Positions 8,806-16,269 of a stretch of 64,000 nt of DNA are shown here, one piece after another. A program made the translations under genes and the position numbers. The number at the start of each line of letters is the position of its first letter. Position 1 is the stretch's first letter. The notes beneath the pieces were generated by a model. It worked only from the letters and a program-made list of their open reading frames with translations. It was not told the origin of the DNA and searched no databases. Source of the DNA: Sphingomonas sp. Leaf412 (GTDB taxonomy: Bacteria; Pseudomonadota; Alphaproteobacteria; Sphingomonadales; Sphingomonadaceae); assembly GCF_001425405.1 (NCBI RefSeq), contig NZ_LMQP01000001.1:227801-291800 (forward strand), written 5' to 3'.

Positions 8806-9609
8806 ATGACGCAACTCGGCAACGACGCCGTGACCGTGGAGCGGCGCGGGCATGTGATGATCGTGACGATCAACCGGCCGGAGGCGCGCAACGCGGTCAA
8901 CCGCCACGTCCACGAGGGCGTCGGCGACGCGCTGGCCGCGGCGGACACCGATCCGGAGGTGCGCGCGGTCGTCGTCACCGGGGCGGGCGACAAGTCCTTC
9001 TGCGCCGGCGCCGACCTGGTCGCGCTGTCTCGGGGCGAGAGCCTGGCGCCCGACGACGCGACGAAGCAGGCGTGGGGATTCGCCGGCATCGTCAGCCACG
9101 CCATCTCCAAGCCCGTCATCGCCGCGGTCAACGGCCACGCGCTGGGCGGCGGGCTGGAGATCACGCTGGCCTGCGACCTGGCCGTCGCGGTGGAGACCGC
9201 GCACTTCGGCCTGCCCGAACCCAAGCGCGGGCTGTTCGCCGCCGCCGGGGGCGTGTTCCGCCTGCCGGAGCAATTGCCGAAGAAGATCGCGATGGAGATG
9301 ATCCTGACCGGCGACCCGATCACCGCGCAGCGCGCGCTGGAACTCGGCCTCGTCAACGCGCTGGCGCCCGCGGGCGGGGTCGTCGACGCGGCGGTCGCGC
9401 TGGCCGAACGGATCGCGGTCAACGCGCCCTTGTCGGTGCAGGCGTCGAAGCGGATGGCGCAGGGGATCGCGGACGGGAAGGTCGCGCGCGAGGACGGCGC
9501 CTGGGCGCAGAACCGCGCCGAATCGCGCATCGTCTTCACCAGCGCCGATTCGCGCGAGGGGCCGAAGGCGTTCGCGGAGAAGCGCGCGCCGGTGTGGCAG
9601 GCGAAATGA
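8806..9609 (+). CDS. Enoyl-CoA hydratase/isomerase (crotonase family)
   Basis: This 267-residue cytosolic crotonase hydrates or isomerises an enoyl-CoA. Visible motifs are INRPEARNAV at the N-terminus, the oxyanion-hole segment SFCAGADLVAL, NGHALGGGLEITLACDLAVA with the first catalytic Glu, and LPEPKRGLFAAAGGVFRLP where the second catalytic Glu sits. A strong GAGGAGA lies just upstream of the ATG at 8806. The stop overlaps the start of the thiolase-like gene (ATGA at 9606). Both Glu positions of true hydratases seem to be kept, so hydratase activity is plausible; the acyl group is unknown. Confidence 0.92.
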   Translation: MTQLGNDAVTVERRGHVMIVTINRPEARNAVNRHVHEGVGDALAAADTDPEVRAVVVTGAGDKSFCAGADLVALSRGESLAPDDATKQAWGFAGIVSHAISKPVIAAVNGHALGGGLEITLACDLAVAVETAHFGLPEPKRGLFAAAGGVFRLPEQLPKKIAMEMILTGDPITAQRALELGLVNALAPAGGVVDAAVALAERIAVNAPLSVQASKRMAQGIADGKVAREDGAWAQNRAESRIVFTSADSREGPKAFAEKRAPVWQAK

Positions 9610-11117
9610 GCGCCGATCCCGCGCGCATCGCGGTCATCGTCGGGGTGGGGCAGGTCAACGACCGCCCCGCCGACCCGATGCAGGGCATGGAGCCGCTCGA
9701 CCTGATGCGCGCCGCGCTGGAGGCGGCGGATGCCGATGCGGGCGGCGGCTGGCTGTCCGCGGTCGACACCGTCGCGGTCGTGCAGCAGATCAGCTTCCGC
9801 CAGCACAATCCGCTGGCGGAGAAGGTCGCCGCCGCGATCGGCGCGACGCCGTCGCTCGCCTACGAATCGGTCGGCCCCAACGGCGACAGCCCGATCCTGC
9901 TGCTGAACGAGGCCGCGAACCGCATCGCGCGCGGGCAGGCGACGGTGTGCGCGGTCGTGGGCGCGGAGGCGCTGCGCACCGCCAGCCAGCGTGCGGCGGC
10001 GCGGGCGAAGACCGACGTCGCGGCGCAGAACCCGATCCGCAACCTCCAGAAGGGCGCGGCGCCCGGCTATCGCCAGCGCTACGGCCTGTCCGCCCCGGTC
10101 GACGTCTATCCCCTGTACGAGAATGCGGGCCGCGCCGCCTACGGCCAGACGCTGGCGGAGGGACAGCGCGAATCGGGCGAGATATGGTCGCGCTTCAGCG
10201 ACATCGCCGCGCAGACCCCCGCCGCCTGGATCCACGCCCCGCGCACGGTCGCGCAGGTGGTCGAACCCACCGCGGACAACCGTCCCATCGCCTTCCCCTA
10301 CACGAAGCTGATGGTCGCCAATTCCAGCGTCAACCAGGGCGCAGGGTTCCTGGTCACCAGCCTGGCGGAGGCGCGCCGGCGCGGCGTGCCGGAGGAGCGG
10401 ATCGTGTACGTCGGGCGCGGCGCGGCGGCGCACGAGAGCGACGATTTCCTCGCCCGCGACCGCTACGATGCGTCGCCCAGCATGGAGACGTGCCTGCGCC
10501 GCACGCTGGAATGGAACGACCTGACGGGCGCGGACCTCGACCTGGCCGAACTCTATTCCTGCTTCCCCTGCGTGCCCAAGATGGCGCGGCGGGTGATCGG
10601 CTGGCCGGTGGAAAAGCCCGCGACGGTGTTCGGCGGGCTGACCTTCGGGGGCGGACCGATCGGCAACTACATGAGCCATGCGGTGGCGGAGATGGTGGAT
10701 TCGCTGCGCGGCGGGGAGGGCGAGACGGGGTTGCTGTTCGCCAACGGCGGCTTTGCGACCCACAACCACGCCATCGTCCTGTCGACGCATCCCCTGCCCG
10801 GCGCGGGCGAGGCGCACGATTTCGACGTGCAGGCCGATGCCGACGCGGCGCGCGGGCCGGTCCCCCCGCTGGTGAAGGATTATGCCGGTCCCGCGACGAT
10901 CGAAAGCTACACTCTCTTCTACGCCCGCGACGGGTCCCCGACGAAGGGCGTGGTCGTCGCGCGGACCCCGGCCGGGGAGCGGACGCTGGCGAAGGTCGCG
11001 GGCGACGACGCCGACCTTATCGCCTTCCTGACCGACGGCGCGATCGAGCCGGTCGGGACGGCGGGCGTGGTCGAGGTCGCGGGCGAGGACATGGTGTGGC
11101 GCCGCGCGGTGGCGTGA
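9606..11117 (+). CDS. Acetyl-CoA acetyltransferase-like protein (thiolase superfamily, SCPx-related)
   Basis: This 503-residue protein of the thiolase superfamily would cleave a beta-ketoacyl-CoA or act on a related thioester. The C-terminal part has the family histidine/glycine region (GGLTFGGGPIGNYMSHAV and LLFANGGFATHNHAIV). Around residues 94-104, where biosynthetic and degradative thiolases carry the nucleophilic Cys, the protein reads VGPNGDSPILLLNEA without a cysteine. That is a trait of a divergent SCP2-like branch whose chemistry is not well defined. ATG 9606 overlaps the crotonase stop. A C-terminal extension (about 390-503) is OB-like in length. The assignment to the superfamily is firm; thiolytic activity is not. 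Confidence 0.85.
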   Translation: MSADPARIAVIVGVGQVNDRPADPMQGMEPLDLMRAALEAADADAGGGWLSAVDTVAVVQQISFRQHNPLAEKVAAAIGATPSLAYESVGPNGDSPILLLNEAANRIARGQATVCAVVGAEALRTASQRAAARAKTDVAAQNPIRNLQKGAAPGYRQRYGLSAPVDVYPLYENAGRAAYGQTLAEGQRESGEIWSRFSDIAAQTPAAWIHAPRTVAQVVEPTADNRPIAFPYTKLMVANSSVNQGAGFLVTSLAEARRRGVPEERIVYVGRGAAAHESDDFLARDRYDASPSMETCLRRTLEWNDLTGADLDLAELYSCFPCVPKMARRVIGWPVEKPATVFGGLTFGGGPIGNYMSHAVAEMVDSLRGGEGETGLLFANGGFATHNHAIVLSTHPLPGAGEAHDFDVQADADAARGPVPPLVKDYAGPATIESYTLFYARDGSPTKGVVVARTPAGERTLAKVAGDDADLIAFLTDGAIEPVGTAGVVEVAGEDMVWRRAVA

Positions 11118-11140
11118 CGACTTTCACACCCTTCACCACC

Positions 11141-11209
11141 CTCCGTTCGGGCTGAGCGAAGTCGAAGCCTGTGCGCATGCCCTTCGACTTCGCGCAGGGC
11201 GAACGGATG
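11141..11209. repeat. Intergenic palindromic element (CCGTTCG...GAAGTCGAAG type)
   Basis: Two arms of about 27 bp (11141-11167 and 11182-11209) form an imperfect inverted repeat around a 14-base loop. The same arm sequence, with cores GAGCGAAGTCGAAG and CTTCGACTTCGC, recurs at 15072-15143, in a longer form at 15431-15534, and degenerate at 34022-34078. It lies between the thiolase-like gene and the CoA-ester lyase and could fold in the transcript, partly separating the last gene from the cluster. This is a REP-like dispersed element. Confidence 0.8.
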
Positions 11210-11224
11210 TGTAGGAGGCCGCCC

Positions 11225-12088
11225 ATGACCCACCGCCCCCGCCGCTCCGCGCTGTTCCTTCCCGCGTCGAACGCGCGGGCGATCGAGAAGGCGCGCACGC
11301 TCGCCGCCGACGTCGTCATCCTGGACCTGGAGGACGCGGTCGCGCCCGATCGCAAGGGGGAGGCGCGCGATGCGGCAGTGGCGGCGGTCCGCGCGGGCGG
11401 GTTCGGGCATCGCGAACTGGTCGTCCGCGCCAATGCTATGGGGGCGCAGGGCGCCGACGACGACCTGCGCGCGCTGAAGGGCAGCGGCGTGGATGCGGTG
11501 CTGCTGCCCAAGGTCGATTCGGCCGCGACGCTGCGCCACGCCCGCGCCGTGCTCGGCGACGGCCCCGCCCTGTGGGCGATGATCGAAACCCCGCGCGCGA
11601 TCCTGGACCTCGCCGCGATCGTCGGCGCGGCGAGGGACACCGGCCTGGCCGCGCTAGTCGCGGGCACCAATGATCTGGCCAAGGAAATCCGCTGCCGCCC
11701 CGGCGTCGACCGCGCGCCGCTGATCCCCGTGCTGGTCCAGATCGTCGTCGCCGCGCGCGCCGCGGGGCTGGTGGCGTTCGACGGGGTCAGCAACGTGCTG
11801 GACGACGAGGAGGCGGTCGCGGCGGAATGCCGCCAGGGTCTGACGCTGGGCTTCGATGGAAAGACGCTGATCCACCCGTCGCAGATCGCGCCCGCCAATC
11901 GCGTGTTCGCGCCCGACGCGGACGCGGTGCGCTGGGCCGCCGCAGTCGTCGCCTCGTTCAACCATCCCGATGCCGCGGCGAAGGGCGCGATCCGGGTCGA
12001 AGGGCAGATGGTCGAACGACTGCACCTGGAGGAGGCGCGACGGACGCTGGCGATCCATCGCGCGATATCGGATCAATCGCGGCAATAA
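11225..12088 (+). CDS. HpcH/HpaI-family CoA-ester lyase (CitE-like)
   Basis: This 287-residue TIM-barrel lyase is related to the citrate lyase beta subunit and malyl-/citramalyl-CoA lyases. It shows SALFLPASNARAIEKA, the acidic motif ILDLEDAVAPDRK that helps bind Mg2+, the conserved Arg in VVRANAM, LLPKVDS, the catalytic Glu in MIETPRAIL, and GFDGKTLIHPSQI near the end. The reaction is retro-aldol/Claisen cleavage of a hydroxyacyl-CoA to acetyl-CoA plus a keto acid. The start has an AGGAGG ribosome site about 7 bases upstream. It follows the catabolic cluster after a palindromic repeat and overlaps the convergent lipoprotein gene by 16 bases. Confidence 0.9.
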   Translation: MTHRPRRSALFLPASNARAIEKARTLAADVVILDLEDAVAPDRKGEARDAAVAAVRAGGFGHRELVVRANAMGAQGADDDLRALKGSGVDAVLLPKVDSAATLRHARAVLGDGPALWAMIETPRAILDLAAIVGAARDTGLAALVAGTNDLAKEIRCRPGVDRAPLIPVLVQIVVAARAAGLVAFDGVSNVLDDEEAVAAECRQGLTLGFDGKTLIHPSQIAPANRVFAPDADAVRWAAAVVASFNHPDAAAKGAIRVEGQMVERLHLEEARRTLAIHRAISDQSRQ

Positions 12089-12522
12089 CCCTCGGCGGGC
12101 TTCACGATCAGGCAATCCTTCTTCCCCGCCAGCCACTTCAGGCCGGTGGCGTCGCCGTCCCCGGGAACCGCGATCTCGTCCTTCCCGTCGCGCATGAACC
12201 GCAGGCCCTCCGCGGTCACCGAACCGGGGAAGGTGCCGCGATTGTCCAGGTCCCACTGCATGTCCATCGTCACGCCGCCGCCGTCGCGCTTCGTCACGGT
12301 CAGGAACATGCCCTCCACGCCTGTCCACTTGCCGATATAGTCGGCCTCCGTCTTCGCGGTGGCCGCGGGTTCCGGCGCGGATGCGGGTGCGGGTGCGTCC
12401 TGGTTGCGGACGCCGGTATAGTCGCCCGTCCCCGTCATCGCGGCATCGTTGCCGACCGGCGCGGGCGAGGAGCAGGCGGAGAGCGCGATCACGAGCGCGA
12501 CGGGAGCGAGACGGTTCATCAT
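12073..12522 (-). CDS. Small lipoprotein, function unknown
   Basis: The protein has about 149 residues. It begins with a typical lipoprotein signal peptide ending in the lipobox LSAC (Cys17), so it is likely anchored in a membrane facing the periplasm. An Ala/Pro-rich spacer follows, then a small beta-rich domain (YIGKWTGVEGMFLTVT... through GLKWLAGKKDCLIVKPAEGYC) with two further Cys that may pair. The layout is like small secreted proteins that bind ligands or lysozyme, but no family is recognised with certainty. ATGs at 12522 and 12519 are equivalent. The 3' end overlaps the CoA-ester lyase gene. Confidence 0.78.
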   Translation of the reverse strand: MMNRLAPVALVIALSACSSPAPVGNDAAMTGTGDYTGVRNQDAPAPASAPEPAATAKTEADYIGKWTGVEGMFLTVTKRDGGGVTMDMQWDLDNRGTFPGSVTAEGLRFMRDGKDEIAVPGDGDATGLKWLAGKKDCLIVKPAEGYCRD

Positions 12523-12622
12523 GCGTGCGTAACGATCGCACGCGGGGCGACGTTCCGGGTGGCGTTCGCGCGGCACGGCGCGTAAGGCGCGCACGTCCCC
12601 GATCCCATACAGGACCCCCGCC

Positions 12623-13069
12623 GTGACACCGCTTCCGCGCATCGCCATCGCGTCCGATCACGCCGCCGTTTCGCTCAAGCGCGACCTGGCCGACCGGCTG
12701 CGCGAGGATGGGTATGCGGTGCTCGACCTGGGCACCCACGACGACGCCAGCGTCGACTATCCCGATTACGGCGCCGCGCTGGGCCGTGCGCTGGCCGACG
12801 GGTCGGCCGATCGCGGCATCGCGCTGTGCGGGTCGGGCATCGGCATCATGATCGCGGCCAACCGCAATCCCGCGGTGCGCTGCGCGCTGGTGGCCGAACC
12901 GCTGTCCGCGCGACTGGCGCGCAGCCACAACGACGCCAACGCCATCGCGATGGGCGCGCGCCTGATCGGCCCCGAGATGGCGCACGCCTGCGTTGCGGCA
13001 TTCCTGTCCACCGATTTCCTGGGCGGTCGCCATGCCGCCCGTGTCGACAAGCTGAAGGACCCGGCATGA
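12623..13069 (+). CDS. rpiB: Ribose 5-phosphate isomerase B
   Basis: This 148-residue RpiB/LacAB enzyme interconverts ribose 5-phosphate and ribulose 5-phosphate in the pentose phosphate pathway. It has the N-terminal motif [13 protein letters not shown], then DYPDYG, and the active-site loop [23 protein letters not shown] with the family Cys that acts as base. The [15 protein letters not shown] segment is also characteristic. Translation starts at GTG (12623), about four residues before the first strand. Its stop (TGA, 13067-13069) overlaps the glyA start as ATGA at 13066, so both are co-translated; rpiB-glyA-nrdR is a common alphaproteobacterial order. Confidence 0.95.
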   Translation: MTPLPRIAIASDHAAVSLKRDLADRLREDGYAVLDLGTHDDASVDYPDYGAALGRALADGSADRGIALCGSGIGIMIAANRNPAVRCALVAEPLSARLARSHNDANAIAMGARLIGPEMAHACVAAFLSTDFLGGRHAARVDKLKDPA

Positions 13070-14373
13070 GCACCAATCCGCAACTCCTGTCCGACGTGCA
13101 GCCGGACGGCTTCTTCACCCGCACCCTGGCCGACGCCGACCCCGCCATCGCCGCGGGCATCGCGCACGAGCTGGACCGCGAACAGACGCAGATCGAACTG
13201 ATCGCGAGCGAGAACATCGTGTCGCGGGCGGTGCTGGAGGCGCAGGGATCGGTCTTCACGAACAAATATGCCGAGGGCTATCCGGGCAAGCGCTATTATC
13301 AAGGCTGCCACCCGTCCGACGAGGTCGAGCAACTGGCGATCGACCGCGCGAAGCAATTGTTCGGCTGCGGCTTCGTCAACGTGCAGCCGCATTCGGGCGC
13401 GCAGGCGAACGGCGCGGTCATGCTCGCGCTGGTGAAGCCGGGCGAGACGATCATGGGGCTCAGCCTCGACGCCGGCGGCCACCTGACCCATGGCGCGCGC
13501 GCGGCGATGAGCGGGAAGTGGTTCGACGCGGTCCAGTACGGCGTCACCCCCGACACGCACCTGATCGACTATGACGCGGTCGAGCGGCTGGCGATGGAGA
13601 AGAAGCCGAAGCTGCTGATCGCGGGCGGCAGCGCCTATCCGCGCCAGATCGACTTCGCCGCCTTCCGCGCCATCGCGGACAAGGTCGGCGCCTATTTCAT
13701 GGTCGACATGGCGCATTTCGCCGGGCTGGTCGCGGGCGGCGTCCACCCGACGCCCTTCGGCCACGCGCACGTCGTGACGACCACGACGCACAAGACGCTG
13801 CGCGGCCCGCGCGGCGGCATGGTCATGACCGATGACGAGGGCATCGCGAAGAAGATCAATTCCGCGGTCTTCCCCGGGCTCCAGGGCGGGCCGCTGATGC
13901 ACGTGATCGCCGCCAAGGCGGTGGCGTTCGGCGAGGCGCTGCGCCCCGAATTCAGGAACTACAGCCGCGCCGTGGTGGACAATGCCAAGGTGCTGGCCGC
14001 GACGCTGAAGGAGCGCGGCGCGGACCTGGTGTCCGGCGGCACCGACACGCATCTCGCGCTGGTCGACCTCACGCCGCTGGGCGTCACGGGCAAGGACGCG
14101 GACGAGGCGCTGGAGCGCGCGGGCATCACCTGCAACAAGAACGGCATCCCCAACGATCCCCTGCCCCCGGTGAAGACCAGCGGCATCCGCGTCGGTTCGC
14201 CCGCGGGCACGACGCGCGGGTTCGGCACGGCGGAATTCCGCGAGATCGGCAACATGGTCGCCGACGTCCTCGACGGCCTGGCGAAAAAGGGCGAGAGCGG
14301 GGACCCTGCGGTCGAGGCGGACGTTCGGACCCGCGTGCGCGCCCTGTGCGCGCGCTTCCCGATCTATCAGTAA
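13066..14373 (+). CDS. glyA: Serine hydroxymethyltransferase
   Basis: This PLP enzyme converts serine and tetrahydrofolate to glycine and 5,10-methylene-tetrahydrofolate. The 435-residue length is normal. It shows the substrate-binding segment LIASENIVS, the tetrahydrofolate region [17 protein letters not shown], and the PLP-lysine motif [16 protein letters not shown]. The C-terminal [16 protein letters not shown] supplies the carboxylate-binding Arg. The ATG overlaps the rpiB stop. The small gene at 14384 and nrdR follow closely, tying one-carbon and deoxynucleotide metabolism together. Confidence 0.97.
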   Translation: MSTNPQLLSDVQPDGFFTRTLADADPAIAAGIAHELDREQTQIELIASENIVSRAVLEAQGSVFTNKYAEGYPGKRYYQGCHPSDEVEQLAIDRAKQLFGCGFVNVQPHSGAQANGAVMLALVKPGETIMGLSLDAGGHLTHGARAAMSGKWFDAVQYGVTPDTHLIDYDAVERLAMEKKPKLLIAGGSAYPRQIDFAAFRAIADKVGAYFMVDMAHFAGLVAGGVHPTPFGHAHVVTTTTHKTLRGPRGGMVMTDDEGIAKKINSAVFPGLQGGPLMHVIAAKAVAFGEALRPEFRNYSRAVVDNAKVLAATLKERGADLVSGGTDTHLALVDLTPLGVTGKDADEALERAGITCNKNGIPNDPLPPVKTSGIRVGSPAGTTRGFGTAEFREIGNMVADVLDGLAKKGESGDPAVEADVRTRVRALCARFPIYQ

Positions 14374-14383
14374 AGGAGCCGAC

Positions 14384-14575
14384 ATGGCCAAGTTCGACGA
14401 CAAGATCGCCGAGGTGCAGACCAACGTGAAGCAGCAGCCGGGGCTGGGCAAGAGCATGGCCAAGTGGAGCGCGCTGGGCGCGGTCGTCGCGATCCCGGTG
14501 CCGATCGTCGGCCCGATCTTCGGCGCGATCGCGGGCGCGGCCTATGCCTATCACAAGGGCACCAAGAACGGCTGA
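14384..14575 (+). CDS. Small membrane-associated protein between glyA and nrdR
   Basis: The 63-residue protein has a charged, helical N-terminal half ([17 protein letters not shown]) and one hydrophobic segment (about residues 29-55) with Gly and Pro, then a short basic tail. It probably sits in the inner membrane. An AAAGGAG ribosome site precedes the ATG by about 5 bases. Its TGA overlaps the nrdR ATG (TGATG at 14573-14577), which suggests coupled translation. The function is unknown; the coding call rests on the RBS, the hydrophobic pattern and the position. Confidence 0.75.
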   Translation: MAKFDDKIAEVQTNVKQQPGLGKSMAKWSALGAVVAIPVPIVGPIFGAIAGAAYAYHKGTKNG

Positions 14576-15036
14576 TGCGGTGTCCGTTCTGCGGCCATGA
14601 GGCGAGCCAGGTAAAGGACAGCCGACCCACCGACGACGGCGCCGCGATCCGGCGCCGTCGCCAGTGCGAGGGTTGTGCCGCCCGCTTCACGACGTTCGAA
14701 CGGATCCAGCTGCGCGACCTCACCGTCGTGAAGAGCGAGGGACGCCGCGAACCGTTCGAGCGCGAGAAGCTGCTCCGCTCGATCACGATCGCCGCGCGTA
14801 AGCGTCCCGTCGATGCGGTGGCGCTGGAAAAGCTGGTCAGCGGAATCCAGCGCCAGCTGGAAACCGCGGGCGAGGCCGACGTGCCGTCGAAGCGGATCGG
14901 CGAGATGGTGATGGAGGGGCTGAAGGGCCTCGATTCGGTCGCCTACATCCGCTTCGCCAGCGTCTATCGCGAATTCGGCGAGGCCCGCGATTTCGAGGAA
15001 TTCGCCGGCTCGGTGGAAGAGGCCGGGCGCGGGTGA
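14575..15036 (+). CDS. nrdR: Transcriptional repressor NrdR
   Basis: NrdR is the zinc-ribbon/ATP-cone repressor of ribonucleotide reductase genes. The 153-residue protein starts with the first zinc pair MRCPFCGHE and the second [17 protein letters not shown] (CxxC...CxxC). The ATP-cone follows from about residue 48 ([20 protein letters not shown]). The C-terminal [13 protein letters not shown] is diagnostic. The start codon is shared with the previous stop. Location after glyA is conserved in alphaproteobacteria. Confidence 0.97.
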   Translation: MRCPFCGHEASQVKDSRPTDDGAAIRRRRQCEGCAARFTTFERIQLRDLTVVKSEGRREPFEREKLLRSITIAARKRPVDAVALEKLVSGIQRQLETAGEADVPSKRIGEMVMEGLKGLDSVAYIRFASVYREFGEARDFEEFAGSVEEAGRG

Positions 15037-15071
15037 GATTGGCTATCCTGCTCTCATCGGCCGCTCTTCAA

Positions 15072-15143
15072 CCTCCGTTCGTCCTGAGCGAAGTCGAAGG
15101 GCATGCGCAGCGCACAGGCTTCGACTTCGCTCAGCCCGAACTA
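15072..15143. repeat. Intergenic palindromic element, same family as 11141-11209
   Basis: Inverted arms (CCGTTCG...GAGCGAAGTCGAAG and CTTCGACTTCGCTC...) flank a loop of about 17 bases. The element ends only 8 bases before the GTG start of the fusion gene at 15152, so it occupies the promoter/leader region and may carry the ribosome site of that gene. No other obvious promoter is seen in the 115 bases between nrdR and the fusion gene. Confidence 0.8.
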
Positions 15144-15151
15144 GGTTCGTC

Positions 15152-16267
15152 GTGAGTTTCTTCGCCTATATCCTGCGCTGCGCTGATGGCAGCTATTACA
15201 CGGGCCACACCGACGATCTCGACGCGCGCATCGCCGCGCACGCGAGCGGGCTGCTTCCGGACTATACGCAGACACGATTGCCCATCGAGCATGTCTGGTC
15301 GCAGGAATTCCCCTCGCGGGACGAAGCCCTGGCAGCGGAGCGGCAGATCAAGGGCTGGGGGCGGCGGAAGAAGGAAGCGCTGATCGCGGGGGATTGGGAA
15401 CGGATCCGCGAACTGGCAAGGCGGGCGACCCTTCGAGACGCCGCTTCGACAGGCTCAGCGGCTCCTCAGGACGAACGGAACACCACCGTTCGTGCTGAGG
15501 AGGGGCTGAGCGCAGCCGAAGCCCCGTCTCGAAGCACAAGCACGACGCCAGCCCCACCCCCCGTCATCGTCCTCGTCCGCCCCCAACTGGGCGAGAACAT
15601 CGGCAAGGCCGCGCGCGCCATGCTGAACTTCGGCCTGACCGAGATGCGCCTCGTCGCCCCGCGCGACGGCTGGCCCAATCCCGCCGCTGGCCCCGCCGCC
15701 TCGGGCGCCGATATCGTGCTCCAGAACGCGCAGGTGTTCGAAAGCGTCGCCGACGCGGTCGCCGACTGCGCGCATGTCTACGCCACCACGGTGCGCAAGC
15801 GCGGGGTGACCAAGCCCGTCGTCACGCCCGAGGCCGCGGCGACGGCGATCCGCGGCGCCACGGCGCGGTCCGCGATCCTCTTCGGCCCCGAACGGTCGGG
15901 GCTGGAAACCGACGACGTCGCGCTCGCGCGCACGATCGTGACGGTGCCGATCAACCCGGAGTTCGGCAGCCTGAACCTGGCGCAGGCGGTGATCCTCGTC
16001 GCCTATGAATGGTCGAAGGGGGAGGCGCTGGCCTCCCCGCCCGAGGTCGCGATGGACCCGCCCGCGCGGCAGGAGGATCTGGAGGGGATGATCGGGCAGC
16101 TCGACGCCCTGCTGGTCGACGCCAATTTCTTCCACCCGCCCGACCGCATCCCCACGATCCGGCGGACGCTGCGCACGCTGCTGACGAAGCCCGCCTGGTC
16201 GGAGCAGGAGGTCCGCACGATGCGCGGCGTGTTGTCCGCGCTGGGCGGCGCGAAACGGCCGCGGTGA
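15152..16267 (+). CDS. Fusion of a GIY-YIG domain (UPF0213) and a TrmJ-type rRNA/tRNA methyltransferase
   Basis: One open frame of 371 residues joins two normally separate proteins. Residues 1-92 are a UPF0213 GIY-YIG nuclease-like domain (AYILRCADGSYYTGHT, HASGLL, ERQIKGWGRRKKEALI). Residues 137-371 are a SpoU/SPOUT methyltransferase of the TrmJ type (VRPQLGENIGKAARAM, ILFGPERSGLE, INPEFGSLNLAQAV), which would 2'-O-methylate a tRNA or rRNA with SAM. The linker (about 94-130) is the translation of a palindromic repeat. No ATG, GTG or TTG in frame precedes the methyltransferase; its expected start reads ACG. Translation starts at GTG 15152. It could be a true fusion or two proteins with a weak internal start. 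Confidence 0.82.
   Translation: MSFFAYILRCADGSYYTGHTDDLDARIAAHASGLLPDYTQTRLPIEHVWSQEFPSRDEALAAERQIKGWGRRKKEALIAGDWERIRELARRATLRDAASTGSAAPQDERNTTVRAEEGLSAAEAPSRSTSTTPAPPPVIVLVRPQLGENIGKAARAMLNFGLTEMRLVAPRDGWPNPAAGPAASGADIVLQNAQVFESVADAVADCAHVYATTVRKRGVTKPVVTPEAAATAIRGATARSAILFGPERSGLETDDVALARTIVTVPINPEFGSLNLAQAVILVAYEWSKGEALASPPEVAMDPPARQEDLEGMIGQLDALLVDANFFHPPDRIPTIRRTLRTLLTKPAWSEQEVRTMRGVLSALGGAKRPR
15431..15534. repeat. Long palindromic repeat inside the coding frame of the fusion gene
   Basis: Arms at 15431-15478 and 15486-15534 are near-perfect inverted copies of about 48 bp around a 7-base centre. They carry the dispersed-element cores CTTCGAGACG and CAGCGGCTCCTCAGGACGAA. The element is an exact multiple of the reading frame here: no stop occurs and it encodes the low-complexity linker of the GIY-YIG/TrmJ protein. 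Confidence 0.88.
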
Positions 16268-16269
16268 TA

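Noticed and set aside
6411..10817. A 1468-residue open frame antisense to the catabolic cluster
   Set aside because: It is an Arg-rich shadow produced by third-position GC in the plus-strand genes, which have clear motifs and overlaps.
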